A stretch of DNA of 64,000 bases from Pseudoxanthomonas sp. GM95 (GTDB lineage Bacteria > Pseudomonadota > Gammaproteobacteria > Xanthomonadales > Xanthomonadaceae): contig NZ_FOAX01000003.1 in the NCBI RefSeq assembly GCF_900109775.1, positions 496,001 to 560,000 on the forward strand, in the 5' to 3' direction. This document shows positions 25,811 through 35,009 of this stretch, piece by piece; positions within the stretch are counted from its first letter, which is position 1; each line of letters opens with the position of its first letter. The position numbers and the translations under genes are program-made. The notes below the pieces were generated by a model that saw only the letters and a program-made list of their open reading frames with translations, ran no database searches and was not told the DNA's origin.

Positions 25811-27394
25811 TCAACCCTCGTCGTCTTCGCCTGTCGTCTCCGCCTCATCCGCAGCGTCGCTGCCCAGGTCCCCCAGCAACGCTTGTGACTGCGAATCGGT
25901 GAGCGTTTCCACGCCGCGCAGGCGGCGTTCGATAGTGCGGGTCTTGCGGCTGGCTTCGCCCAGGCTCTTGCCGACGGTGTTGATCTGCTTCTCGGCCTTT
26001 TCCAGGATGCCGGCGAACTTGCCGAACTCGCCCTTGACCGCGCCCAGCAGTGCCCAGACCTCGCTGGAACGCTGCTCGATCGCCAGGGTGCGGAAGCCCA
26101 TCTGCAGGCTGTTGAGCAGCGCGGTGACGGTGGTCGGGCCGGCGATCACCACGCGGTGTTCGCGCTGCAGCAGGTCGACCAGGCCGGGGCGGCGGATCAC
26201 TTCGGCATACAGGCCTTCGGTGGGCAGGAACATCACCGCGAAGTCCGTGGTCTGCGGCGGGGCGATGTACTTGTCGCTGATCGACTTGGCCTGGATGCGG
26301 ATCGCACGCTCCAGCTGCGCGCCGGTCACGCGCACGGCGTCGACATCGCCGGCTTCCTGCGCATCGAGCAGCTTCTCGTAATCCTCGTGCGGGAACTTTG
26401 AATCCAGCGGCAGCCACACCGGCGTGTCCAGGTCGCCGCGACCGGGCAGGCGCACGGCGAAATCCACCATCTCGTTGCTCTCCACGCGCACCTTGACGCT
26501 GCGCGCGTACTGGTCGGCGGTGAGGGTCTGTTCGAGGATGTTCTCCAGCTGCACTTCGCCCCAGCCGCCGCGCGACTTGACGTTGGTGAGCACGCGCTTG
26601 AGGTCGCCCACGCCGGTGGCCAGCTGCTGCATCTCGCCCAGGCCGCGCTGGACCTGCTCCAGCCGCTCGGACACCAGCTTGAAGGACGAATCCAGGCGCT
26701 CGTTGAGCGTGCCCTGCAGCTTCTCGTCCACGGTCACGCGCATCTGCTCCAGGCGCGCGGCGTTGTCGGCCTGCAGGCGCTGCAGCTGCTGGTCCAGGGT
26801 GGTGCGCATCTCGGTGATGCGCGCCTCGTTGCGCTGGGTCAGTTCGGTCAGGCGCAGGCCCTGCGCGTCGGCGAAGCGCTGCTGCGACTCGCCCGCCTCG
26901 CCGCGCGCCTTGCGCGCGTCTTCGGCCAGCTGCTCGCGCAGGGACTTCATGTGGGTGTCGCTGCGCGTGATCAGCTCGGTGAGCTGCTGGCCAAAGGCCA
27001 GGATCCGTGCCTCCTGCTGCTGGCCGAACGCATCGAGCTGGGTGCGCATGTCCTGCAGGCGCGCGCCGAGCAGGTCGGCCGTGCGCTGCTGGGCCTGCGC
27101 GCCTTCCTCGCGGGCCTTGCGGGCGTCCTCGCCCAGCGCTTCGCGCAGCTGGTCCAGGCGGGTGTCGGTGCGGGTGGAGAGTTCGGTCAGGTGGCGCGCG
27201 AAGGTGTCCATGCGCGCGTCCTGCTGGCGGGCCAGGCCTTCGAGCTGTTCGCGCAGTTCGCCGCGGCCACTGCGTTGCTCTTCTCGCAGGGCGTTTTCCA
27301 GCGCGGTGGTGTTGGAACGACGCAGCAGCAGGGCCAGCTGCAGGATGAGGACGGCGACGATCAGGCCGCCCAGGATGAGGAATTCAGGTTGCAT
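25811..27394 (-). CDS. rmuC: DNA recombination protein RmuC
   Basis: A 527-residue protein with an N-terminal membrane span (about residues 5-25), a very long coiled coil (about residues 30-255, repeated RLDQLREAL-type heptads) and the RmuC domain (about residues 285-480). The domain contains SRGGWGEVQLENIL, LPLDSKFPHEDYEKL and FLPTEGLYAEV. RmuC limits inversions at short repeats; the domain is nuclease-like. The C terminus is acidic. Start 27394 places the membrane segment at the N terminus. It is convergent with msrA. Confidence 0.93.
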   Translation of the reverse strand: MQPEFLILGGLIVAVLILQLALLLRRSNTTALENALREEQRSGRGELREQLEGLARQQDARMDTFARHLTELSTRTDTRLDQLREALGEDARKAREEGAQAQQRTADLLGARLQDMRTQLDAFGQQQEARILAFGQQLTELITRSDTHMKSLREQLAEDARKARGEAGESQQRFADAQGLRLTELTQRNEARITEMRTTLDQQLQRLQADNAARLEQMRVTVDEKLQGTLNERLDSSFKLVSERLEQVQRGLGEMQQLATGVGDLKRVLTNVKSRGGWGEVQLENILEQTLTADQYARSVKVRVESNEMVDFAVRLPGRGDLDTPVWLPLDSKFPHEDYEKLLDAQEAGDVDAVRVTGAQLERAIRIQAKSISDKYIAPPQTTDFAVMFLPTEGLYAEVIRRPGLVDLLQREHRVVIAGPTTVTALLNSLQMGFRTLAIEQRSSEVWALLGAVKGEFGKFAGILEKAEKQINTVGKSLGEASRKTRTIERRLRGVETLTDSQSQALLGDLGSDAADEAETTGEDDEG

Positions 27395-27480
27395 GGACCG
27401 CAGTGTATCGGGCGGTGTCTCAGCAGATGCGTCGGACGGCGCTATCCTGCCCGCCCGTCCCATGGCCAAGGACCGCCAGC

Positions 27481-27846
27481 ATGCAGCGCAACCCCACGCT
27501 TTTCCCCGACGACGACAACGGCGATGTGCTGTGGCGCCTGGCCAGTGCGGGCGATGACCTGAGCATCCCGCGCGAGATCGACTTCACCCTGGATTTCGAC
27601 ACCGAGCAGTCGGCGCTGGACTGCGGGATGTTCCTGTTCCGCAACGAATTGAAGGTGCAATTGGAAGCGCCGGACGACGAAGACGAGGACGCGGCCTGGA
27701 CCGTGCTGGTGGTGGCCAACATGCTGCCGCGCCACGCCGAGATCACCCACTTCGAGCAGTACCTGCAGGACGTGGCCGAGCACTACGCCGGCCACTGCAC
27801 AGGCTGGGGCTGCGCGCAGCAGGCGGGACTGCCGGTTGGGAATTGA
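27481..27846 (+). CDS. rraB: RraB-like regulator of ribonuclease E activity
   Basis: A 121-residue acidic protein resembling the RraB/DUF695-type family. It has PDDDNGDVLWRL near the N terminus, IDFTLDFD, a central acidic loop (EAPDDEDEDAAW) and the conserved end YAGHCTGWGC. In E. coli RraB binds RNase E and modulates mRNA decay. Start 27481 gives the canonical length. A 70-bp repeat hairpin follows its stop. Confidence 0.85.
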   Translation: MQRNPTLFPDDDNGDVLWRLASAGDDLSIPREIDFTLDFDTEQSALDCGMFLFRNELKVQLEAPDDEDEDAAWTVLVVANMLPRHAEITHFEQYLQDVAEHYAGHCTGWGCAQQAGLPVGN

Positions 27847-27856
27847 GGGCCGGAAG

Positions 27857-27926
27857 TGTGGGCGCTGCTTCAGCAGCGATGTGGCTTCACCGGGAAAGCG
27901 CAATCGCTGCTGAGGCAGCGCCCACA
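27857..27926. repeat. 70-bp inverted-repeat element between rraB and a membrane-protein gene
   Basis: Arms of 24 bases starting TGTGGGCGCTGC (27857-27880 and 27903-27926) are inverted copies with one mismatch around a 22-base centre. It lies between convergent genes and belongs to the same family as the elements at 14700 and 62890. It may act as a transcription stop for both genes. Confidence 0.75.
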
Positions 27927-27934
27927 ACAATCCA

Positions 27935-28447
27935 TCAGCGGCGCGGCCTCTGTGGCGGCCAGAGCCTTGCGGCGACACTCCGCGCTGCAGGCGTGTCCGC
28001 CACGCCGACGCCGATGCCGCGACGGGCGAGTTGTTCGGCCAGGTCAATCACGGCCGCATCCGGCAGGCTGCGCAGGTTGAGCACCAGCGGTTTGGTGCCG
28101 TGCACGGCCAGCACCAGCATCGGCAGCGCGCGCCAGTAGGACCAGGCGCCGCGCGGCGCTTCGATCCACGCGGCGCTGACCTGCTCCAACGACAGCGTGC
28201 GAACGTCAAGCAGGGTGCGCAGGCGCAGTTGGCGCGAAGTCACTTCCAGCCGCAGCCGCCAGGTCACCAGCAGCGGCAGTGCTCCGACCACCAGCGCGAT
28301 GGCCGCCAGCACGAACTGCCCGCTGCGCAGGCCGGCGCCGGCGAACACCAGCGCCAGCACGCCGATCACCGCGCTGCCTGCATAGGCCAGCGCGGTGGCG
28401 CGATAGGTCCGCACGCCTGCGGCGGGTGGCTGCTGCCGACCGTCCAT
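27935..28447 (-). CDS. Membrane protein with bacterial PH-like domain
   Basis: A 170-residue protein with two adjacent membrane spans (about residues 20-38 and 43-62). A cytoplasmic beta-rich domain (about residues 65-140) of bacterial pleckstrin-homology type follows (RLRLEVTSRQLRLRTLLDVRTLSLEQVSAAW in consecutive strands). Such proteins are widespread and mostly uncharacterised. Expressed alone, convergent with rraB. Function unknown. Confidence 0.65.
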   Translation of the reverse strand: MDGRQQPPAAGVRTYRATALAYAGSAVIGVLALVFAGAGLRSGQFVLAAIALVVGALPLLVTWRLRLEVTSRQLRLRTLLDVRTLSLEQVSAAWIEAPRGAWSYWRALPMLVLAVHGTKPLVLNLRSLPDAAVIDLAEQLARRGIGVGVADTPAARSVAARLWPPQRPRR

Positions 28448-28504
28448 GTCCCCGTCGTCCCCTGTGATGCCAGGGGCGAGTATGCGGGACGCGGACGGCG
28501 CGAC

Positions 28505-29518
28505 TCAGTCGTCGAAGCCTTCCAGCACCAGCTTGCCCTTGGCCTTGCCGCTTTCGATCAGCGCATGCGCGCGACGCAGGTTGGCGGCGTTGATGCGGCC
28601 GTAGTGCTCACCGAAGGTCGTGCGCAGCGTGCCGGCGTCGATCAGGTCGGCCACGCGGGTCAGCAGGTCGTGCTGGGCCTGCATGTCCGGGGTCTGGTAG
28701 ACCGAGCGGGTGAACATCGACTCCCAGTGCAGCGAGATGCTCTTGGCCTTGAACGGCATCACGTTGAGCGTGGCCGGGTCGTCGATCAGCGCGAACTGGC
28801 CCTGCGGCGCCAGCAGTTCGACGAACTGGTCGAAGTAGCTGTCGGTGTGGGTCAGGCTGGCGACGTGATCGACCTGGTCGATGCCGGCGGCCTTGAGCTG
28901 CGGGCCCAGCGGCTGGGTGTGGTCGATGACGTGGTGGGCGCCGAGTTCGGCCACCCAGGCTTGCGTCTCCGGGCGCGAGGCGGTGCCGATCACGGTCAGC
29001 TGGGTGAGCTTGCGCGCCAGCTGGACCAGGATCGAGCCGACGCCGCCGGCCGCGCCGGTGACCAGCAGGACCTGGCCTTCGCCCTGGCCTTCGGGGATGC
29101 GCAGGCGGTCGAACAGCACTTCCCACGCGGTGATGGCGGTCAGCGGCAGGGCCGCGGCCTGGGCGTCGTCCAGGCTGGCCGGCTTGAGGGCCACGATGCG
29201 CTCGTCGACCAGCTGGTACTGCGCGTTGCTGCCGGCACGATTGATGGTGCCGGCGTAGTAGACGACCTCGCCCGGCTTGAACAGCGTCACCGCCTCGCCC
29301 ACCGCCTCCACGGTGCCGACCGCATCGAAACCCAGCACGCGCGGTTCGGTCGGCTGGGCGCGATGTCGGACCTTGGTGTCGACCGGGTTGACCGAGACAG
29401 CGTGGACCTTGACCAGCAGATCCTGCGGGCCGGGCTGCGGCCGTGGCAGGTCGAGGTCGATCAGCGCGGCCGGATCGTCGATCGGCAGGGCGGCTTGGGT
29501 GTAGGCGACGGCTTTCAT
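28505..29518 (-). CDS. Zinc-type alcohol dehydrogenase / quinone oxidoreductase family protein
   Basis: A 337-residue medium-chain dehydrogenase (MDR), probably NADPH-dependent and of the zinc-less quinone oxidoreductase type. The Rossmann motif is TGAAGGVGSILVQLA (about residues 152-166) and the N-terminal GroES-like domain includes SVNPVDTKVR and LGFDAVGTVEAVG. Typical zinc-ligand cysteines are absent. Start 29518 gives the usual MKAVAYT N terminus. It is divergent from a LysR gene across 100 bases, which probably controls it. Substrates are likely quinones or enones. Confidence 0.88.
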   Translation of the reverse strand: MKAVAYTQAALPIDDPAALIDLDLPRPQPGPQDLLVKVHAVSVNPVDTKVRHRAQPTEPRVLGFDAVGTVEAVGEAVTLFKPGEVVYYAGTINRAGSNAQYQLVDERIVALKPASLDDAQAAALPLTAITAWEVLFDRLRIPEGQGEGQVLLVTGAAGGVGSILVQLARKLTQLTVIGTASRPETQAWVAELGAHHVIDHTQPLGPQLKAAGIDQVDHVASLTHTDSYFDQFVELLAPQGQFALIDDPATLNVMPFKAKSISLHWESMFTRSVYQTPDMQAQHDLLTRVADLIDAGTLRTTFGEHYGRINAANLRRAHALIESGKAKGKLVLEGFDD

Positions 29519-29618
29519 GGGACAGCTCCAGTGGACGGGGGAGAGACCTGCATTGTGACGGGCGCTTTTCCACGAAAAACCCGCACAATCGGGAAGCAGT
29601 TTCACTGCTGGAGTGAAA

Positions 29619-30530
29619 ATGATCCGTCTAGACGATCTGGGCCTGTTCGTCCGTACCGCGGCGCTGGGCAGTTTTTCGGCGGCCGCGCGCGAGGCTAACC
29701 TGCTGCCCGGCCAGGCCAGTGCGGCGATCAAGCGGCTGGAGCGCGAGCTGGACCTGCGTCTGTTCGTGCGCTCCACCCGCACCCTGCGCCTGACCACCGA
29801 GGGCGAGCAGTACCTGGAGACGGCGCGCGAGGTGCTCGACACCCTGCACGCCGGGCATGAGCGCCTGCGCGCGGCCGATGGCCCGCTCAGCGGCGTGCTG
29901 CGCGTGGCCGCGCCGTCGGACCTGGGCCGCAACGCGCTGCTGCCGTGGCTGACCGAATTCCGCGCCGCGCATCCGGCGCTGGTGCTGCGGCTGTTCCTGT
30001 CCGACCAGGTGACCGATGTGTTCCGCGATCCGGTCGACGTGGCGTTCCGGCTGGGGCGGTTCGAGGACGCCCGTTACGTGACCCTGCCGCTGGCGCCGGC
30101 CAACCGCCGGGTGCTGGTGGCCTCGCCGGCCTACCTGGCCGCACGCGGGCGGCCCCAGTCGCTGGACGAACTGCGCCAGCACGATGGCCTGCTCTACACC
30201 CTGGGCGGTCGCACCCACGACCAGTGGGCGTTCGAGGTGGACGGCCGCCGCCAGGTGGTGCCGATGCGCGCGGCCCTGCTCAGCGACGATGCCGAGATCA
30301 CCCGGCGCTGGGCCGTGGCCGGCCAGGGCATCGCCTACAAGTCGTGGCTGGATGTGTGCGACGACGTGCGCGATGGCCGCCTGGTGGCGCTTTTCGCCCA
30401 GCATGGCGAAAGCGTGCCGCTGCACCTGGTGTGTCCGCACCGCAAGCAGTTCTCGCCCGCGATCCGCCAGCTGCACGCGCTGCTGCGGCCGCGCTTCGAG
30501 GCGTTGACCGATCGGCTGCCTACTGGCTGA
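29619..30530 (+). CDS. LysR-family transcriptional regulator
   Basis: A 303-residue LysR regulator with N-terminal helix-turn-helix (SFSAAAREANLLPGQASAAI, about residues 18-37) and an effector-binding domain (about residues 88-295). ATG 29619 is used; an upstream GTG at 29613 adds two residues. It lies divergent from the quinone oxidoreductase gene, the likely target. Confidence 0.9.
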   Translation: MIRLDDLGLFVRTAALGSFSAAAREANLLPGQASAAIKRLERELDLRLFVRSTRTLRLTTEGEQYLETAREVLDTLHAGHERLRAADGPLSGVLRVAAPSDLGRNALLPWLTEFRAAHPALVLRLFLSDQVTDVFRDPVDVAFRLGRFEDARYVTLPLAPANRRVLVASPAYLAARGRPQSLDELRQHDGLLYTLGGRTHDQWAFEVDGRRQVVPMRAALLSDDAEITRRWAVAGQGIAYKSWLDVCDDVRDGRLVALFAQHGESVPLHLVCPHRKQFSPAIRQLHALLRPRFEALTDRLPTG

Positions 30531-30539
30531 TCCGGCGCC

Positions 30540-31046
30540 TCAGACGATGCAGGTCATCAGCACCAGGAAGGCCTTGGGTTCGCCGACGATGCTGGCGCTG
30601 AAGCCGGCCACCGGCGCGTCCAGGCTGCACGCGCCCTGCTCGGTGCGGATCACCGGCACCAGCGCCTGGCGCGGCGCCGACCAGACCGCGACGCGGCCGG
30701 CTTCGATCAGCGGGATCAGGGCCAGGCCGGCGTCGCCGGCCTCGGTCAGGCTGAGCGACTGGCAGCCCTGCGCATCGCGCGTGGCGGTCTTCACCTGGGC
30801 GACCAGCGTCTTGGCGCGCATACCCATGATCCGCGCCATGCGCGCGTCCAGCGGCAGGCCGGCGGCGTCGGCCTTGGCCAGGGTCTCCAGCGCGTCGGCG
30901 GAGACCAGCAGGTGCGAGCCTTCCGGCGAGCCCTGGTAGACGGCGACGCAGCGTGCAGGCAGCGTGGCCTGGACCTGCACGGCCTGGGTGGTGGGCGCAG
31001 CGGCCGCCGTGGCAGCCAGCAGCAGGGAGAAGACGGTTGCGAACAT
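30540..31046 (-). CDS. Exported protein of unknown function
   Basis: A 168-residue protein with a Sec signal peptide (MFATVFSLLLAATAAAA, about residues 1-18). The mature domain has three further cysteines (RCVAVYQ, GCQSLSL, ACSLD) and ends MTCIV. It is reminiscent of periplasmic small domains but matches no family I can name. It lies downstream of and in the same direction as the histidine kinase gene (84 bases), so it may belong to that regulatory unit. Confidence 0.65.
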   Translation of the reverse strand: MFATVFSLLLAATAAAAPTTQAVQVQATLPARCVAVYQGSPEGSHLLVSADALETLAKADAAGLPLDARMARIMGMRAKTLVAQVKTATRDAQGCQSLSLTEAGDAGLALIPLIEAGRVAVWSAPRQALVPVIRTEQGACSLDAPVAGFSASIVGEPKAFLVLMTCIV

Positions 31047-31130
31047 AGGCCTTCCGCGCCCCGGCGCGGGGCGATGCGTTGGCCGGCACTGTAACGGCGA
31101 CACCGGCCCGCGGGCCAGCCGCGAACGGGC

Positions 31131-32579
31131 TCAGGCCGAGGGCTGCGGACTGACCTTTGGACTGCGGCCCGGGCGCGTGGCCGGGCGCTCGACGCGTGCC
31201 GGCTGGCCCAGCACGGCCACCCGCGGCAGGCGCAGGCCGACCGAGACGTAGCCGCCCTCGGACATCGCGAACACCGTGCCGCCATGCAGCTGGGCGATCG
31301 CCTTGACGATGGCCAGGCCCAGGCCATGGCTCTGGTCGCTGCCGGTGCGCGACGGATCGGCGCGGTAGAAGCGGTCGAACAGATGGTCCAGCGCCTCGCG
31401 TGTGATCGGCTTGGCACGATTGCGCACGGTCACGCTGACCGTGTCGCCGGTCTCGGCGATGAACACCTCGATGCTGCCGCCAGGCTCGCCGTGGCGCAGC
31501 GCGTTGTCCAGCAGGTTGGTGATGGCGCGCGCGTACAGCGAGCCCTCCACGCGGGCGCGGGCATCGCCTTCCACCTGCAGGACCATGCCGGCGTCTTCCA
31601 TGACCATGTCCATGAACTCGGCGGCCTTGGTGGTCTCCTCGCGCAGCGAGACATCGACCAGGTCGCGCGCCGATTCGCCGCGGTCGGCCCGGGCCAGGAA
31701 CAGCATCGAGTTGACGATGGCGCGCAGCCGCTCCAGTTCTTCCAGGTTGGACTGCAGCGTGGTTTCCAGCGCATCGGCCGAACGCGCGCGGGCCAGGGTC
31801 ACCTGGGTCTCGCCGATCATGTTGCCCAGCGGCGTGCGCAGTTCGTGGGCCACGTCGGCGTTGAAGGCGTTGAGCTGCTCGTAGGCACGCTGCAGGCGGG
31901 CCAGCGCCTCGTTGAGCGACATCACCATGCCGTCCAGCTCGGTCGGCAGGTTGTCGGCCGGCAGGCGCAGGGTGAGGTCGCGTGCGTCCAGCCGGCGCGC
32001 GTAGGCGCTCAGCCGGTCCACCGGCGCCAGGCCGCGACGCGCGATCCACCAGCCCAGAGTCGAGACGGCTGCGATCGCCACCAGCGACAGCACCACGATG
32101 CCGACGGCCAGCAGCCATTCGGCCGATTCGATGCTGCGCTGGCCCTCGGCCACGATCAGCTGCACGGCCGGACGCTCGCCGGCGGCCGGCAGCGTGTGGG
32201 ACAGGGTCAGGTAGCGCTGGCCATTGGGCAGGACGGCATTGCCGAAGCCCTCGGCATGGCCATCGAACTCGGCCTGGTCCAGGAAGGTCTTGCCCACGCG
32301 ATAGCGCGGATCGTCGCTTTCCACCAGGAAGTACAGGCTGCCGTCTTCGGGCGTGAAGTCGGCCAGCTTGTCGCGGAAGTACGCCCAGTGCTCGCCGTCG
32401 TTGGCCCGCGCGGACAGGCGCTCGACGATCACCAGGCGTGCATTGAGCTGGTCGCGGTTATGCCGCTGCAGCTCGTAGGACTGGAACAGGAACAGCGAAA
32501 CGGCCAGCACCGCCAGCACCACCGTGGCGGCCAGGCCGAACATCAGGCCCAGCCGTGCCGCGATGGAGCGGGTGTTCAC
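31131..32579 (-). CDS. Sensor histidine kinase (metal-type two-component system)
   Basis: A 482-residue inner-membrane sensor. It has a first span (about residues 10-32), a periplasmic sensor loop (about 35-150), a second span (about 155-177) and a HAMP region (about 180-232). The phosphoacceptor H-box is ADVAHELRTPLGN (about residues 243-255), followed by an ATP-binding domain with N, G1 and G2 boxes (NLLDNAL, GLGLAIV). GTG 32579 overlaps the upstream response-regulator stop as GTGA, indicating translational coupling. The layout and the HAMP/periplasmic size match CusS/CopS-type sensors; the signal is not determined. Confidence 0.9.
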   Translation of the reverse strand: MNTRSIAARLGLMFGLAATVVLAVLAVSLFLFQSYELQRHNRDQLNARLVIVERLSARANDGEHWAYFRDKLADFTPEDGSLYFLVESDDPRYRVGKTFLDQAEFDGHAEGFGNAVLPNGQRYLTLSHTLPAAGERPAVQLIVAEGQRSIESAEWLLAVGIVVLSLVAIAAVSTLGWWIARRGLAPVDRLSAYARRLDARDLTLRLPADNLPTELDGMVMSLNEALARLQRAYEQLNAFNADVAHELRTPLGNMIGETQVTLARARSADALETTLQSNLEELERLRAIVNSMLFLARADRGESARDLVDVSLREETTKAAEFMDMVMEDAGMVLQVEGDARARVEGSLYARAITNLLDNALRHGEPGGSIEVFIAETGDTVSVTVRNRAKPITREALDHLFDRFYRADPSRTGSDQSHGLGLAIVKAIAQLHGGTVFAMSEGGYVSVGLRLPRVAVLGQPARVERPATRPGRSPKVSPQPSA

Positions 32580-33259
32580 TCGGCCTCGTCCTCGCGCTGC
32601 TCCAGCACGTAGCCCATGCCACGCACGGTGTGCAGCAGCTTGGCTTCGCCCGGGTATTCCAGCTTGGCGCGCAGGCGCTTGATCGCCACTTCCACCACGT
32701 TGGTGTTGGTGTCGAAATTGATGTCCCACACCGTCTCGGTGATCACCGTCTTGGACAGGATCTGCGAGCGGCGGCGGGCCAACGCGGCCAGCAGTGCGAA
32801 CTCCTTGGCCGACAGGTTCAGGCGACGCCCACGACGGGTGGCGCGACGGGCCAGCAGGTCGATATGCAGGTCGCCGACCTGGATCTGGGTGGACTCATGC
32901 GCGCGGCCGCGACGGGTGATCGCCTGCACGCGGGCCAGCAGCTCCAGGAACGAGAACGGCTTGACCAGGTAATCGTCGGCGCCCGCCCCGAGGCCGCGCA
33001 GGCGGTCGTCCACCTGGTCGCGGGCGGTCAGCATGATCACCGGGGTGTCGCGCTGGGCGCGCAGCGACTGCATCACCTGCAGGCCGTCCATGCCAGGCAG
33101 CATGATGTCCAGCACCACCGCGTCGTAGTCGCCGGTCAGCGCCAGGTGCAGGCCATCCACGCCATTGGCGGCATGGTCGACGCTGTAGCCCTCTTCGCCC
33201 AGGCCACGGGTCAGGTAACCGGCGGTCTTGGGTTCGTCTTCGATGATCAGCAGTTTCAT
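32576..33259 (-). CDS. OmpR/CusR-type response regulator
   Basis: A 227-residue regulator. The receiver domain (about residues 1-115) has phosphoacceptor Asp51 in VVLDIMLPG and Lys in YLVKPFS. The OmpR winged-helix DNA-binding domain (about residues 130-222) includes LSAKEFALLAALARR and the recognition end VRGMGYVLE. The sequence resembles heavy-metal regulators (CusR/CopR/IrlR). It is paired with the downstream kinase and probably autoregulates this two-gene unit. Confidence 0.92.
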   Translation of the reverse strand: MKLLIIEDEPKTAGYLTRGLGEEGYSVDHAANGVDGLHLALTGDYDAVVLDIMLPGMDGLQVMQSLRAQRDTPVIMLTARDQVDDRLRGLGAGADDYLVKPFSFLELLARVQAITRRGRAHESTQIQVGDLHIDLLARRATRRGRRLNLSAKEFALLAALARRRSQILSKTVITETVWDINFDTNTNVVEVAIKRLRAKLEYPGEAKLLHTVRGMGYVLEQREDEAE

Positions 33260-33604
33260 GGCGTCATGGTACGGCGTTGGAACGTGGCTCATGCGGCGGG
33301 GTCCATGGGTTCGTCCAGACGCCCGAAGGCGGCTGCAGCGGTGGGGAATCCGCTCCACGGGCCCGGACACCTCGCCCGTGGAGTGTGCTCCGGGCGACCG
33401 TGAATCCTGGTCACCCGGCTCCCCCGCCCGCGCCGGTACAGCCGCGCCTCGCCGCCGGGGCAGCAAAGGAAAGAAGGGGAGTGCCACCGATTCTGTCGGC
33501 CGGCCCCCATCACCTTCCTGACATTGCGCTGACAATCCCGTCAGCCGGAAACGACAACGCCCGGCGGGCCGGGCGTTGTCGGGTGCTTCGGGCGGGACGC
33601 GGGC
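33260..33604. promoter_or_regulatory. Intergenic region upstream of the two-component operon, with a hairpin
   Basis: 345 non-coding bases. The operon promoter should lie in the left part. At 33552-33581 a perfect 13-bp stem with a 4-base loop (arms CGACAACGCCCGG and its complement) follows the cytochrome gene and is the likely terminator of the dehydrogenase operon, though without a long T-run. Confidence 0.55.
33552..33581 (-). terminator. Hairpin terminator after the cytochrome gene
   Basis: A perfect 13-bp GC-rich stem with loop CGGG, 23 bases beyond the stop codon of the cytochrome c gene. The downstream T-tract is weak on the minus strand. Confidence 0.6.
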
Positions 33605-34999
33605 TTACTTGTCGCCGGCGTCGGCCTGGGTCGGGTCGTGCGGGGCGCCGTGCTTGGCGGTGCCTTCCTCGGCCAGGCTGGCGCGCACGGCCTTGACCTG
33701 GGCCACGGTGACCGCCGAGGCCTGGTTGCCCCAGCTGCTGCGGATGTAGGTGCCCAGCTGGGCGACCTCGTCATCGCTCAGGCGCTCGGCGAAGCCGGGC
33801 ATGCCCAGGTTGGACGGCGCGGCCTGGGTGGAGGGCAGCGAACTGCCCGCCAGGATCAGGCGCACCAGGGTGGCCGGGTCCTTGGCCAGCACGCTCGGGT
33901 TGCCGGCGATCTTGGGGAAGGCATGGGCATAGCCCTGCGCGTCGGTGCGATGGCAGGCCGCGCAGTTGTCCACGTACAGCTCGGCGCCGCGGCTGTCGTT
34001 GATGCCGGCCTGCAGCGCGGTGGCGGTGGCCGGATCGGCGTTGAAGCTGGCCACGTCGCCGGGCGCGGCCGGCAGCGTCTTCAGGTAGGCCGCCATCGCG
34101 TTGAGATCTTCATCGCTCAGGTGCTGGGTGCTGTGCTCGACCACGTCGGCCATCGCGTTGCCAACCACGGCGGTGTGCGGATTGCGCGCGGTCTTGAGCG
34201 TGTCGACGATGTCCTGCTGCGACCAGCTGCCCAGCCCATCGGCGGTGTTGCCGCGCAGGTTCACCGCGACCCAGCCATCGATCACCTGGCCACCGGCCAG
34301 GTACGCGTCGGCCTGGCCGTCGTGTTCGCTGAGCGCCACTTCCTGCAGGGTTTGTGCGCGCGGGGTGTGGCAGGTGCCGCAGTGGCCCAGGCCTTGCACC
34401 AGGTAGGCACCGCGGGCCAGTTCGGGATCGCTGTAGGCGCCGGCCTCGAAGCCGGTCTGCTGCGGATCCGGGGCGAAGGTCTTGCGCCAGATCGCCAGCG
34501 GCCAGCGCATCGACAGCGGCCAGGCGATGTCGGCGCTGCGATTCTCTGCCTTGATCGCCGGCACGCCGAACTTGAAGTACGCATACAGCGCGCGCGTATC
34601 GGCATCGGTCATGCGGATGTAGGACGGATACGGCATCGCCGGATACAGCGTGCCGCCGGCCGGGGTGATGCCGTGGCGCACCGCGCGGTCGAAATCGTTC
34701 AGCGTGTACGTGCCGATGCCGGTGTCCGCATCCGGAGTGATGTTGGTGCTGTAGATCGTGCCGATCGGCGAGGCGATCGGCAGCCCGCCGGCGAACGGCT
34801 TGCCGCCCGGCGCGGTGTGGCAGGCGGTGCAGTCGCCAGCCGCAGCCAGGTACTTGCCCTGCGCGATCAGCGCGGTATCACTGGCGGTCGGCTCGCCGCC
34901 GGCGACGGCCGGCGTGGTGGTCGGCAGGAAGGCGTACACCAGCGCGGCGACCAGCACGATCACCGCCAGCGCCACCAGGATCAGAAGCAGCTTCTTCAT
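33605..34999 (-). CDS. Triheme cytochrome c subunit of a periplasmic dehydrogenase
   Basis: A 464-residue cytochrome with an N-terminal membrane anchor (about residues 5-25) and three CxxCH heme sites: CTACH, CGTCH and CAACH, in order through the chain. This is the layout of the cytochrome subunit of membrane-bound gluconate, sorbitol or FAD-glucose dehydrogenases. It passes electrons from the FAD subunit to ubiquinone or a terminal oxidase. It is the last gene of a three-subunit operon, 10 bases after the GMC subunit. Confidence 0.92.
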   Translation of the reverse strand: MKKLLLILVALAVIVLVAALVYAFLPTTTPAVAGGEPTASDTALIAQGKYLAAAGDCTACHTAPGGKPFAGGLPIASPIGTIYSTNITPDADTGIGTYTLNDFDRAVRHGITPAGGTLYPAMPYPSYIRMTDADTRALYAYFKFGVPAIKAENRSADIAWPLSMRWPLAIWRKTFAPDPQQTGFEAGAYSDPELARGAYLVQGLGHCGTCHTPRAQTLQEVALSEHDGQADAYLAGGQVIDGWVAVNLRGNTADGLGSWSQQDIVDTLKTARNPHTAVVGNAMADVVEHSTQHLSDEDLNAMAAYLKTLPAAPGDVASFNADPATATALQAGINDSRGAELYVDNCAACHRTDAQGYAHAFPKIAGNPSVLAKDPATLVRLILAGSSLPSTQAAPSNLGMPGFAERLSDDEVAQLGTYIRSSWGNQASAVTVAQVKAVRASLAEEGTAKHGAPHDPTQADAGDK

Positions 35000-35009
35000 C
35001 GTCTGCTCC